DNA from: Fennellomyces sp. T-0311
Taxonomy: Eukaryota > Mucoromycota > Mucoromycetes > Mucorales > Lichtheimiaceae
Length of the DNA stretch: 64,000 nt
Direction of reading: 5' to 3'
Assembly: GCA_025266875.1 (NCBI GenBank)
Contig: JALLLT010000012.1
Location: 434,001 to 498,000 of the forward strand
This document shows positions 1 to 11,800 of this stretch, in pieces. The notes below the pieces were generated by a model. It was not told where the DNA came from. It was given only the letters and a program-made list of their open reading frames with translations, and ran no database searches. The position numbers were made by a program, and so were the translations under genes. Within the stretch, counting starts at the first letter, position 1; every line of letters begins with the position of its first letter.

Positions 1-94
1 ACTAAATATGGTGAGTGAGGATACATATAGAAAGCTCAACAAGCAACGAGCGAAGCGAGACAGTGGACGCTAGTACTTTTGTAATCACTGCAAA

Positions 95-547
95 TTATTT
101 TTGATGAATTTTGGCGAGGGCATGCTTTTGACCCTTTATAGCGGCCTGGCAACTAATTGTACCGCCGCACTTAGTGCACTTCCGCGGCTTGCGACCACTC
201 TTTGTGCCTGAAGAGAAGGCAGATAGATGGTAGTTGCTACTACCACTGGGCACCGGCGCGCACGCCTCGTTCTCGCTGCTGGTATCCGTATGCTCCGAAT
301 ACGGTGCTTCCCCCTCACTTTTGTCGTAAAATAGTAAAACAAGAACGGCATATACCGCCATATTCCCATTGCTTTGATTAACATGTATGAATTGAAAATA
401 GTATACGTGGTGAAATATTCTTGCTATAGGGCAGACTTGGTTCTTTGCCGCATCGGGTTGATCATATCGGCATCCGTTCTCGGTGACGTGATATGGTTTG
501 TTTAACATTGTTCCTTTTATCGATACATGCGTCTCATCTTTTATCAA
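95..547 (-). CDS. hypothetical short ORF with Cys-pair tail
   Basis: An open frame of 150 codons on the minus strand that I do not recognise. The only notable part is the C-terminal third: a Ser-rich stretch followed by a basic patch and a CxxC-like knuckle (RKPRKCTKCGG) that could bind zinc. The middle looks like translated intron or non-coding sequence, so if a gene exists its true exons are probably only the two ends. No neighbouring gene gives context. It may be a remnant of a larger gene or a chance frame. Confidence 0.2.
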   Translation of the reverse strand: MIKDETHVSIKGTMLNKPYHVTENGCRYDQPDAAKNQVCPIARIFHHVYYFQFIHVNQSNGNMAVYAVLVLLFYDKSEGEAPYSEHTDTSSENEACAPVPSGSSNYHLSAFSSGTKSGRKPRKCTKCGGTISCQAAIKGQKHALAKIHQK

Positions 548-1585
548 TCATCCATTCGTTTTTCTTATCGCATCACTTTCTCCCTGTGTACATGTACATT
601 TGAAATTAATGTACTTTCTCTTTCCATTGTCGTATAATTGACGCATTCATTCGAATCAGCAGGTACATGAACAAGCGTCTTTCAATTTACAGATAAGTAT
701 AAAAGCGTAGCCAGCAAGTATGCTAAATATGCACAATACGCAACTCTGAGAGCCGCCATTATTTCAATTATGCAGTTTCAACAACCTGGATTTCAGAATT
801 GCGAAACACAACTTTTTGAGCCTGACAAAGCAAAGTTCTATGATATCGTGAGCGGGACAAACTGTTAGGTTTTTATATGCAGTAATATGTCATTTTGCCT
901 CTCTTCTCTTTTCATTCCGTGGTTCATTTTAGAATCGATTAATCCATGCGCTCCTAGATCACCGAAATAACCAACGGGGAGAAGATTCTGCATCGTTTTT
1001 CTTTGTTTGTTCCTAATTTGAATTGTCACCATGCACCCCTAAATTCCATGCTACATTGTAAACACTTTACTCTCTGGGTTCAAATGTTTCCATAACAAAG
1101 GAATCCAATAGTGCCATCATCACTTTTTTCTGTCCGCTTAAATTCTGCGTACGTATAAATGTACTTACATTGGAAAATCCGAAATAAAATATCGTTAGAT
1201 GTAATATGTTGCATCCTTAGTATAGTCACTCTGGCTCCGTTCGATCCCTGTTTATTTTTTTAAGTGGTGAGAACACATTAATCTAAAGAAAAGTATGTAT
1301 TGCTTCTTTTAATCATCTATCGTTGTAAAGACCTCTTTCTCTCTGATGTAAACCTTAATAAATTAGGTATAGATAGAAAAAACTTTTTTTAATAACATAA
1401 AACTGATGAACTTTAGCTCGTTTCTTTCGTTGCACTTGTTCCTTTATTGAAAAGACAGTATGTTAGAGGGTCTAAAAATGGAGCTTTATAGGCGCTGATA
1501 TGACTATCTATTAGATGTTGGTAGCAATAATCGAACATCTCTCGAAAAGCGTCCCGGCAACCAATCTGCGCGAAATGAATTCTTC
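548..1585. other. intergenic, no gene seen
   Basis: AT-rich sequence with frequent stops in all frames. Around 1219-1262 there is a short tRNA-like stretch (TAGTATAGT, then GTTCGATCC, then a T-run), described under findings. The right part is the likely 5' flank of the decayed transporter gene at 1586. Confidence 0.5.
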
Positions 1586-3443
1586 ATGAATCCAAGGAAC
1601 ACTTCGAGCACCCTTGCTGCCAGCAATAACGGAAAGCAAACCGATAGAGTCTCCATCGATTCTGATAGCTTTGTTTCGTGTTCTTCAGAACCACCCACAG
1701 AATCATCTATTATAACATCTATAGAATCACCCAGCAAAAAAGGCCAAATCGATGATTCAGATAAAGAGCCGGAGGGTGGATATGGTTGGGTTGTTGTCCT
1801 GGGAGCTTCAACAGCATCGTTTACTGTTTTTGGAACAATGATGAGCTGGTAACGCATTCAGTAGCAGGCTTTTTCCCCGCAACCATTACTGATTTGAAAA
1901 CGAATATTTAGGGGTAAATGTTTTACTGGGCTACGATACGTGTGACAAGTAATTGGCATGGTGGTTATGTAAGCTGTCATGCAAAACTATTGCGTGAATT
2001 ATGTCTTTGGTGGTACGGACAAAAATCGAGCTTTGGCCAGTTTTGCTGGAACCCTTTGCTATTTCATTTCGGATGTGTTTACTTTTTTTGCATGTATGCT
2101 TGAATCAGTGATCGGAACACAGCCAGCATTACTTTTGGGAACATTTTTGGTGAGTGGCGGACTGACTGTATCAGGATCCGCAACCGAGGTAAATCTTGTT
2201 TTTCTTTCCTTAGATTATAGTTTTTTTCTGAAAAAAAAAGATATGGCATTTGTATCTGTCACATGGCATCTGCTTTGGTCTTGGATCATCAATCATGTAC
2301 ATTGTAAGTTAAGTAAATAATGCCTCATGGGCGTTTTATGCTCACATGTATACTTTCGTAGGTCACCATGACAACCACATCAGAATGGTTTAACAAGAAG
2401 CGGAGTACTGCCAACGAAATTGTTACAAGTAGTATCGGAATTGCCGGCTTGATCACCCCAATGATCATGACTGCTTCAAATGCAAAACTTGGAGTAAATT
2501 GGTAAACGCGGAGGATGTAGTATGAATCATTGACTACCATGATCATCTCACAATACTTTCGTTAAATAGGACATTTCGAGTCCTAGGATTGACGTTTTTT
2601 GCTGCCAATCTTATCACAACTGTCCTCGTTAAGCAAAAGCTCCCACATGTTCGCAGATAACGAAAAAGTCTCAGTGGCATTTTTCAATGGGATCTCTTGA
2701 AACATCTGAATTTACAACTTTGGATCATTTCCGCGCTTTTGCAAGTGCTATGTATCTTTGTACCTTACTTTTTCCTCTCTTGTAAGTTATTCCTCGTCGA
2801 CAGAAGCATAGTCTTATTAACTCTATTTTGAAAGCGTATGCTACTTATTTAGGATTATCAACCGCACAGGGCTCATCGTTAGTATCAGCAACAGCTGCCA
2901 TGTCATGTCTTGGCCGAATCTCAGTAGGGTGAGCAATCTTTATGTAATAGTATATGATTGATCCAAACCTAATCACGTTCTGATAATAGTGTGCCTGCCG
3001 ATCGTGTTGGGAAATTTGAATGCAGGCATCCTATTTTCGCTTATCGGAGGCCTGGCATCTCTCGTAATTTGGACATTCGCATACACTTACTCAGCTTTGA
3101 TGTTATATGCTCTGCATTTTGATTTTTTGGTGGATCATACTATACAGTGTGTGAGTACTGCTTGTTCTGCCTTTTTCTAGTATGCTGATCACATTGCACA
3201 GTGGTACCAACGCTAAGGTTCCTTGTTGGAGCCGAACAATACCATTCCGGATTTTCATTGCTGACGGTTATGGCTAGCCCAGCTATCGTCTGTCCAACGA
3301 TCGCAAGCCCAATAGAAAGCCTCAGTCCATTTGAACCTTTCCTCAGCTACAAATTATTCTGTGGATTCGTGTTCATTGGTAGCTGTGTAGTTACTCTCGT
3401 GTTAAAGTTGCGTCTTGATCCGAGACTATTAGCAAGAATATAA
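1586..3443 (+). pseudogene. monocarboxylate-transporter-like MFS gene, broken
   Basis: Remains of a major-facilitator transporter of the MCT/Mch group, which in intact form would be a 12-helix plasma-membrane permease for monocarboxylates or similar solutes. Exon 1 ends in the family signature EGGYGWVVVLG after a Ser-rich cytosolic N-terminus. Later pieces include TQPALLLGTFLVSGGLTVSG, a SEWFNKKRSTANEIVTSSIG segment and a C-terminal helix pair ending LLARI. Three defects are visible. The exon 1 donor region reads TGG-TAA-CGC where the intact paralogue at 15657-17565 has TGG-TAT-G then GT. An in-frame TAA lies at 2658-2660 inside the central loop, with coding-like sequence continuing in frame after it. 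A +1 shift at about 3009-3017 separates DRVG from NLNAG, which are contiguous in the paralogue (DRLGCLN). Introns otherwise look normal. A real pseudogene is favoured; assembly errors at homopolymers are the alternative, mainly for the frameshift. Confidence 0.7.
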
Positions 3444-4265
3444 TGATTACCTATGTGTATGTACCATGTATTCATCAAGTTACTATACACTATCGAAATT
3501 TGTAAAGTACAATCAGGTCCCCTCTCTTTGCGAGCGAGAAGGATCTCCATACGTGTAATCGAGGGTTTCCAACAGCTGAAGTCATCACTTACTAAATAAG
3601 GATACGCAGGATTTTGAAATAGCGAAAGCGCTTCGTGACAGCGGCTGTCCGTTGGTGTTTTTTCACTATATATTTTCCAACACAAATCACTATGGGTAGA
3701 ACAAATATTTCCGAAAAGCTCATTAGTCGCATCGAATATGATCGAATACGACATAATTTGATCATTTCGCTTGCTTTGTTTCCATAAAAGGATCCGAACG
3801 TTGCATACCTCCACGTTGTTACGTTGAAACCTTAATTCATTGTGCCGATTAAACTAGGGGTTGGTAACCAATTAGTTGGATAGTTTCCATTCCAAAATAG
3901 GCTTTGATAGAGAGTGCGATGAAAAAAAAAGAATTGTACGTTCAGTCTAATTCATAGTTTTTGTGGTAAATAGGAGTATGCTGTCTAGTACATACGCTAA
4001 AAAAACTTTGGTCGTGATACAATGAACTGGGAACACTGGAATAATCGTAATGGCAATACATTTCACATGATCCATCGGTTCACTGGTTTTGCCGATCCGC
4101 ATGTCCGCCTCACCCCCGCGCTTGTGGACATAATCCATCGTTTAAAAAAGTCACAGAAATACACCAACCTTGTTCCATCACGCCACTCACTGGCTTTCTG
4201 TATATATTATTCCTCTCCAATACACAGCTTTTTCCACATAATTCAAAAAAAAAGTCCAAGGCGCG
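3444..4265. other. intergenic, no gene seen
   Basis: This 0.8-kb gap holds only unsupported frames on either strand. An oppositely oriented frame at 3347-3814 overlaps the transporter tail and shows no family resemblance. The right end is the presumed promoter of the PRELI-type gene. Confidence 0.5.
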
Positions 4266-5075
4266 ATGGTCAAGTTTTATCAACACACTTACAGCTACGA
4301 GTAAGAGCCGCCATATAGCTTTTGTTTTTAAATCTGATTCGTGAATTGACGACCAATGTTTATATTAATAGTCACCCATGGCAAAATGTCACTTACGCTT
4401 TCTGGTTACGTTACCCTAATCCTTTTGCCGGCCATGGTATATACGCATTGTTATAGTAGTTTGTCCACATGCTAACCTCTTCAAACAGTGTTAGCTGTGG
4501 ACGTGCTGGACCGTTATGTTGATGAACAAGGTGTGCTACGAACGACTCGATTGGTACTCAAGAAGGGCAAAGCGCCGAAATGGTTTCCCAAACACGTAAG
4601 CGCCTTGCGTTTTTCTATTTAATGTATTGCCATGGATACTCATATAGCAACCATCATAGTTTCTGAAAAATTCAGAAGCATTCGTGATTGAAGAATCAGA
4701 AGTCGACCCAAAGTCAATGACGATGGTTACACGCACCAAAAATCTGAACCATGTCAGGATCATGCAAATTGTCGAGACACAAATATTCAAACCTATCGAT
4801 GAAAACACCACCACTTGCAAGTCAGAGGCATGTATCGTGTCGCGTTTCGGATGGGGAATGACTGGCAAGATTGAAATGTTCGGTCAGAGTAACTTTGCAG
4901 CAAATGCAACCAAGGTATATAAACAAGAAACGTTGTGTGTGCTTTTTTTTTCTCAAGAGGCTAATATATTACCGATATACAGGCACGTAAAGGAATGCAT
5001 CACATTCTTCAAATGATCCGTGAAAAGCAAGCAGGTGGTCGATTGCCATTCTTCCATACCCAACCAGCCTCTTAA
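4266..5075 (+). CDS. PRELI/MSF1-domain protein (Ups family)
   Basis: Mitochondrial intermembrane-space lipid-transfer protein of the PRELI/Ups family; members pair with TRIAP1/Mdm35 and shuttle phosphatidic acid or phosphatidylserine between mitochondrial membranes. Five exons fit well: 4266-4300, 4372-4436, 4489-4595, 4660-4914 and 4983-5075. The product starts MVKFYQHTYSYDHPWQNVTY and continues with FWLRYPNPFAGH, the KAPKWFP turn, EAFVIEESEVDPKSMTM and TRTKNLNH, which together are characteristic of the PRELI domain. It is about 185 residues, a normal size for the family, and the domain fills nearly all of it. The acceptor at 4659/4660, rather than the nearby cag at 4675, is required to keep the frame. 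The gene converges on sulfite oxidase, with under 200 bp between the stops. Which Ups subtype it is cannot be decided by eye; PKWFP resembles the Ups1/PRELID1 branch. Confidence 0.88.
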
Positions 5076-5262
5076 AAAAACCCTCTCTCGATCCTTTCCC
5101 ATGAAAAAAATCAAAACAAAAACAAAAAACCATGTCAACAACAACCCCTCTCCATATGACACCACGCGCTTATTTTCTTCTGTAAATAGTCCTTCTTTTT
5201 GTCCTTATTTTGTACAGTTTGAACAAACAAAAATGAAAAAATAAAAAAGTGTTTGCTTTCGT

Positions 5263-6741
5263 TTATAAATTAACTGTACGCCATGCATTGTTAAGTACTC
5301 CTCGGTAGTTCCATACTGGATATTCTTGTTGTACATTGCCAGCCGCATCCACTAAAAAAAGAATTGAGTTCAATTAACGGAGGTCAATGCGATCGGTTTT
5401 TTTTTCCTACCTGCTCGGCTGACGATGGGGTATCCTTTATATTCTAACTCGGTTGTCCAAAGACACCAGCCCCAGGCACGTGCTGAGGTAGTAGGCTGAT
5501 ACAATTTGGCAACTATCCAATTCTGACCGTTGTCATTGGATACATCGACCCGTTGGATAGCTCGACCACCTCCCGACAAGGCATATCCTTGGGCTTTGAT
5601 AACTGTACCCTCGGTGGTTGGATGCTTTCCGTCGTGAGGTGGTACACATACAAATGACTGGACGTTGTATTCGCCAATCGCAGGCACTTTGCACCAGTAA
5701 GCTTCTGCTTCAGCCTCTGTGCCAACTTGGGCAGGCAATAACTTGTAATCACGTTGTTGAAAGTATGAGTCGGATTCATGGTCTTGTACGGTGATGGTCT
5801 TCAAGTACTTGACAGATCGTGCGCCAATGTAACCGGGGACGACTACACGAATAGGATAGCCATGATCCCAAGATAAGGGTTTTCCATTCATCTACATAAA
5901 GTGGTCAATGCATTGATAAATTTGATTAAAATCCCCACGGTCTTGCGTACCTCGTATGCGAGCAGCACATCGCCAAACTCATCCCTGGAAAGAATGCATA
6001 TTAAAAAAAAATCCTTATCATATACATGTGATATCGATTGCTACTTACAGTGCCTTGCACAAGGGAATTGACGATCCATAACAGGTATCTTCTTCGCACT
6101 GTAACAAGAGAACATGTCGTTAGCCTCGGATGATAGACTATCATATAACGGAAAACGATAAGGACCTGCTCAACGGATTCAAAGGCAACATGCAGATCAT
6201 TTTTATAGGAGGTGACGCCGACCGATCGCAAAACATCCCTGAGACGACACCCAGCAAAAGTGGCATTTCCCACAGCGGCCGCGCCCCAGATGACCTGTCA
6301 TTGCGCGTTAGTACGTAATGATGTGATACAAAAATATTCTTTGTTCCTCCATACCCCTTTTGTATGTTTCACTCGATGTAGGCCATCACGACGGTTTCCG
6401 GCACACTGGTTGTTGTATAAGTTTGTTGTGCTTATCATGTACAATAACACAAAACACACCTGCATTGCCATCATAACATGCGTCTTCTCAAACTGTGTTT
6501 TAAGTTCGTGAACTGTAAATTGTTTGGCTTTGCCAAGCCCATGAACCGTAACAGTATGTGATTCGGTCAAGTGAATAGGCACTGGCCCGTGGGATCGAAC
6601 GAATAAGTGCTGCTCAGGCGTAATAAAGTTCTTGACCAGGTCCTGAATTGGTGGTTCGGCATTGAAAGGCTTATCTTTGCGAACAATCAACTGTCTTTGT
6701 TCAGGTCGGGCAGGTTCTTTGCTGTAATCGAGTTCGGGCAT
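5263..6741 (-). CDS. sulfite oxidase-like molybdenum-cofactor oxidoreductase
   Basis: Predicted molybdopterin enzyme oxidising sulfite to sulfate. The chosen start at 6741 gives MPELDYSKEPARPEQ; the longer open frame to 6828 has no supporting similarity. Exons joined across about six introns give roughly 380 residues: an N-terminal Moco domain with the LFVRSHGPVP segment, then the Mo-ligating cysteine in the junction-spanning CAGNRRDG motif, VIWGAAAVGNATFAGCRLRDV, CEEDTCYGSSIPL, LSWDHGYPIRVVVPGYIGAR, and a C-terminal dimerisation domain with ALSGGGRAIQRVDVSNDNG and WAWCLWTTEL-like sequence. There is no cytochrome b5 domain and no Tyr/Phe-rich reductase half, so it resembles the heme-free plant peroxisomal type rather than animal sulfite oxidase or nitrate reductase. 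The C-terminus is VNL, which only loosely resembles a peroxisomal PTS1, so location is open. Confidence 0.9.
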
Positions 6742-7059
6742 GTGGAGTAGAAGGTAAGAAGAGAAGTGAGTTTGGCCTTGTACCAGGAAAGTTATTGAGG
6801 AAGAAAGGGGTTGCGGAATTTTTCCCACGATGGAAAGAGCGAGCCTTTTTTACTGGGCTGTCATGCGACCTGTCGCCTGCAGGTCAGTTATAGAATGTGC
6901 CAAGTGGAGTAGATTTATTTTCACGTCTCAAAATGCTATATGAAGTATATAAGGGGGGTTTCGCTAAGGGGAAAAAAGAACAACACAAATAAAACTTACA
7001 AAAAAAGAAAGGTAAATGGAGGAGAAGGAGGAGTGAGTGAGTGTGTAAGAGAGGATAGA
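6742..7059. other. intergenic, sulfite oxidase promoter region
   Basis: About 320 bp between the sulfite oxidase start and the stop of the UPF0658-like gene, both on the minus strand. It contains purine-rich runs (GGAGGAGAAGGAGGAG around 7018-7035) and an AAGTATATAAGG stretch near 6945 that would read as TATA-like only on the plus strand. No gene is seen. Confidence 0.4.
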
Positions 7060-8533
7060 TTATTCAATGGACCATCGTCGTGAATTTGACTTCTCTTGAC
7101 CGATCGGCGTCATGGAATGCGAAGAAGTAGCCGTATTAGCGGTTGCATGTGATACTATTTTTTTAACGCATGATAAGAAACCCGGTTATTACTATAAATG
7201 GAGTAATAAGGGAACTTACTGTGATTGATCAGTCCATGATTGAAGTTTCGTACGCATATTATGGACACCGGTACGGAAACCATAATCAACAGGATATCCA
7301 CAATCACTATCCATTCTGCTTTAGCCAAGACAACACTTTTTGAAACACAGAGCCAAGAACTTACAAAAGAAAGTGAGGAAAACCTTGGATCCGACGAATC
7401 GTTCAGCATTCTGGAAAATCTGCACCAAGAGATAGATGAAATAACCCATGCTCGTTCCAGCAAGAGCATGGAACATGTACATGATCACCTTCTTCTCGCG
7501 CCGTAACTATGGGAACAAAATTAGCCCACGCATGGAAACGATGGAGACAGTGAAACACATACGCCCCAGTAGGCTAGGCACAGCATGGCGATAGTCACTG
7601 CGCAACTAAGAATGATGTGCTCTATCAATTCCTTGATGATGGTAGACTTTGCGTCTTCGGGAGCGCCTGGCTTGGTCGCGTCGGGCCACCATGCGACACA
7701 AAGCAAGGCCAGGTATTGAACTGACAGGCTGAGAAAGAAAAAGAAATCCAATTTTAACAGCATCATGAAAATCTGATACATTTTGTAACGGTCTGTGAGG
7801 CGAGGTGAGCTTGGGATCAAGGGCGATAGTTAACGCTTACCTCGCATGGCGAGATCCGCTCCAATCTTTTTGTAGATGTGCCAGCCAAATTCCAGATAGA
7901 GTTTATATGCGAGGAAGCAAAAGATGATGCTGCTGATGACCATGATACAAATCATAGTGATCTCTGCCCATCTCGAAGCGTGGTATGCGGGGCCGAGATA
8001 GCCTACAACGTTCAGTATAACGTCGTCGTTTGTGTTGAATAGGGTGGAGGATTGGTGGTACTGGATGATGGAATACGCCGACATGCCCAGCTCAAATGCA
8101 ATCAGGGCGATCAGCTGGATGGTATTCTTCTGGTAGATCTAGTTGTGCACAGATTCGCATAAGTTTCAGGATGCTGCTGCGGATGGAGCGATGAGGATAC
8201 TTGCCGCGTCAATGACAAGCATGACGGTGAATATCTGCGCGATGATGAACAGGATAAAGTAGACGAGCAGCGAGCGGGCGTTTGCGTATGTCGTGGTGAG
8301 CTCGTCTCCGTAGCCTTTCTGGCCAAAGGAGAAGGTGTCCATGATGCTGATCTGGTTGGCATGGTAGGAGAATATGACGGCTTCAAAGGCAATGGCCAGC
8401 ACGGCCTGCACAATAACGGTGATGAAGATGGCACGGGTCCACCGCGACTCTCCAAACTAGGCGATAGTTGATTTGAGTGGGTCAGGAGCAGGGATGATTA
8501 AATGAGGCTTACGATTCGTGATATGATCCACAT
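7060..8533 (-). CDS. UPF0658-like Golgi multi-pass membrane protein
   Basis: Multi-spanning membrane protein resembling the fungal UPF0658 'Golgi apparatus membrane protein' family, whose function is unknown. The start at 8533 gives a short exon MWIISRI, then [19 protein letters not shown]. Alternating hydrophobic segments follow ([75 protein letters not shown], and a last helix [19 protein letters not shown]), giving about seven to eight spans. A conserved-looking cytosolic segment reads [12 protein letters not shown] before a [11 protein letters not shown] helix. The hydrophilic C-terminus ends SRRWSIE. One intron (8139-8204) needs a GC donor. The gene lies 330 bp downstream of CFT1 on the same strand. 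Membrane topology is clear; the family name is from memory of motif style and less certain. Confidence 0.7.
8139..8204 (-). other. GC-AG intron in the UPF0658-like gene
   Basis: The coding frame VIDA joins IYQKNTIQL only if the donor is GCAAGT (minus strand, first base 8204) and the acceptor CTAG ends at 8139. Using the downstream GT inside GCAAGTATC would shift the frame. The intron is 66 nt. Confidence 0.75.
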
Positions 8534-8862
8534 TTCCTGGATATAAAAGGGGGTATCACACAAAAATATTATATAACGAGTGGGCTGGCTTTGTTTTATA
8601 TGTGCGGCGCCGTCAAGTGGGCAATGTCACGGATGCGCTCGAATGGAAATGCGGCCAGGCGATGTTTATGGACTGGGCTGAAAGGAAGGGAACGAGGTCG
8701 ACATGCAACTCGGATGGACGAGAATGCGAGAGAGAAAAGAGAATCTGGTCGAAAGGGGGGGGGGATAAAAGAGGCTCGCTATACAAGGCAACCCTAAAAA
8801 TATAATTTTTTGCGGACGTTGGCTGCGAATTTCGTGTCACCAACAGCCGGCTGGTTTATTTA

Positions 8863-11800
8863 TTAGAAATGGTCGATGCCACTATCAATGTCCACCAGGT
8901 CCTCCATGATGCGCGCTACCGTCGTGCCGATCTGCTTGGTCATCTCGCGCTGCTGCGTGACCGACAGCCCCGCAAATTCAAAGATCAAGTCACCGTCCAG
9001 CACCGCCTTGGTGCGGTTCGACGACATGCGCTGCTTGGGGCCCTTGATCAGTCGATAGGCCCGCGGGTTGAGGCCAGCCACATGCTGCAGCCCATTCACC
9101 AGCTGGCCGTACAACGTGTTGAGCCGTTTAAATGTTTTCTCGGGAATGGGTGACACCACCGAGATGCTTCCACCAAACGTGCCTGGATGGCTGTTTAATT
9201 CCCGCGCCCTTTTTAATTTGCCAAGATTACTTACCGCATAAGCAAAAGTGCCGCCGGCTGTACGAGTGCCCTTTGTCGCCAGTCGGGCTAATTTGCGGCA
9301 ACCGCACCATCGACCGCACCTGTGTCCCCACATGGAAGTCGCCCCGTCGCATCAGCTTTTGCCCCGCAAACGACTGCAGGTTGAACGGCGCATACTGGAA
9401 GATGTCCAGGTTGTCGTCCGTGTCGCCAATCAGCAGATACATCGACTTGTCGTCAATGATAAAGTTGGTGCTGCTCACTTCGAACGACTGGTAGTCCTTG
9501 CCCAGAAGCGCCAGTTTGGCAGGCTCCAGCTGGAACCCCAGGAACCATACGGACTTTTGCGCGTCGCCCAGCACAATGAAGTTTTTGATTGAGCTCATGC
9601 TGGTCACAAAGATCTGCACATCGATGAACGCCACTCCTACAAGGCTCTCATTGTCCTCGAAGCTCCAGATAATCACTTTGGACCCGATGCACGACACCAG
9701 GTGCCCGCTCACGTCGCACATTGCTGTCACCGCCCCCTTTACGTCTTCCGTGTGCAGATGCTTGTACCGATGATTGGTCTGTGGGTTGTTGGGTTCCGGC
9801 ACTACCTCAATGATATCAAATATGTAGATCTATTTCCTTTCATGTTACTTTTTTTGCCTTCTCCTATGAAACAACAATGCCTTACTGAGCCTCGCATCGC
9901 CGTATCCTCACCACGCAGGTACCCTGTGCCCACAGCCATAAAGTGCTTTTTGCCCGTGCTGGTCTGCTTGGATTCCAGTACCGAACAGTGCAGAGACAAC
10001 GCTTGTTCGTACTCCTGGAAATCAACACGATCGACTGTCTCCCAGGTGACAGGCGAAATCATGATCAGCGAGTATTGATCGACGATTGGAAGAAACTGGC
10101 CAGCCTCACGCTCTTCATCTTCCAAACCATCAATCCATGCGCCCTCGTCGTTCCGTAACCGCACATGCTTGGGCTCGGACACCAAGGCAGCATACACCTG
10201 CATTGTGGGATGATACTCGATCTTGTGCACCGTCTGACCTAGTGGTACTTTGCGCATCACCCAATCCATGTCATACGTGATTCCATCCGTGGGCAAGTTC
10301 GATAGTCGTAAATTGGACTATATGAGAAAAATTAGATTTTTTTTTGCATACTCCATGCGATTTCGCCCGCTTACGTTGGAGTCGATGGTCAGGAAGCCGT
10401 GGTGGCAATTGACATTGTGGAACTGTGTGAATCCAATGATTTCTTCGTTGTGTTGAATCTTCATGGGATGCACTCGAACAAAGCTCTTGCATGAACACAT
10501 CAGCCATATTGGTTGTGCACCTGCCACAAATACGCCGGTATATCCTGCCACATCATCGAATGGAATCAACAGTCGTCGCTGGTTATTGGTATTGTTGTCC
10601 TCTTCCTCTTCCAAAGACGGCTGCTCGGCGGCCAGTTCGGGTTCTCGAGATACATATTCGTGATGTACTCGGGAGAATCGGACGGCCACCCGCTTTCCAT
10701 CGATCGATTCGCTGTGTCTGTCAGTGATTTCCACATCATGGTTGTCTCCAGATATGGGAACGTATGAGAATGCTTTGTAGATGATAATATTGCTCGCTCG
10801 CGTGCGCACCACGAGATGTGGGTCCTTTCTCTCCTTGCCAATATTGGTCATGAGAATTTCTTGGATCAGGCCCACGTCCAGCGTTTCTTCTGCTATGGCT
10901 GATCCTCCAGGTGCTGCTGCCACACTTGCTGCGCCGTTTGCATTCAATGTCGACTCATTCCGTCGATCAGTAACGAGCATCGACAGCAAGTTGAACTGGG
11001 GTGCTGTGAAGCACTCTTCAAATTCTGGAAGACTGTAGAGCTGCAGTGTGCCGTCGGCTGCATAAACGAGACACCAGAAGGTGATTGGTGTCATTTCGCT
11101 CAAGTTGCCCTTGACACTGACGTTGACTTCATCAATCTCACCCAGAGTTGCTTCAACCATATTCTCGTCTTGATTATTGTTCTGCGTGTCCTTTTGGTTG
11201 CCGTACAGCATGGCGTCGTCATCTTCGTCAATATCGTACGTTTCTAGGCTGGTTGTCGTCTCTTTTTGTTGCTCACCGACTTTGCTTTCTTCCGCGGCAC
11301 CATCTTGTTCACCATACAGATCTAGATCGATTTCATCAAAGTCGGTTGCAGTGGCTGTGACAGACTGCTTCTTTTTGTTTGACTGCAGTGATTCTAGTTC
11401 TTCTGCTGCTTTGCGTTTTTTCTCACTCGATGACTTTTGCATTTGCTGAGCTTTTGTTTCCTCGGCTTGCTTGTCGGATATACGTGCATACAGTCCAGTG
11501 GTATCGGCGAAAACGCTGGCGAGAACGACTTTCTTTTCCTAATATAAGTGTTAGCAGCTCTCGCCGGTTATGTGTGTGTCTTACTTACATTGATGGGTGC
11601 AGGAACAGACATCGTGCTAAGTTGCTTTGTGTTTGTATCTCCTCGTAGGATAGTGATCGTTTTGTTGCTCATTCTCAACAAGATGTAAGGATCACGTATA
11701 CTGGCATCAACAATCTTGGAGTTTTTAAAGTTGATAGTCTGGATCAGCTTGCCACCTATTGCCTTCTATTAGGAATATCCCGTCGGATAAGCGCACAAAA

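Noticed and set aside
10513..11449. Several plus-strand frames antisense to the CFT1 middle region
   Set aside because: They mirror a long, well-supported minus-strand exon and have Ser/Cys/Arg-skewed composition typical of antisense shadows.
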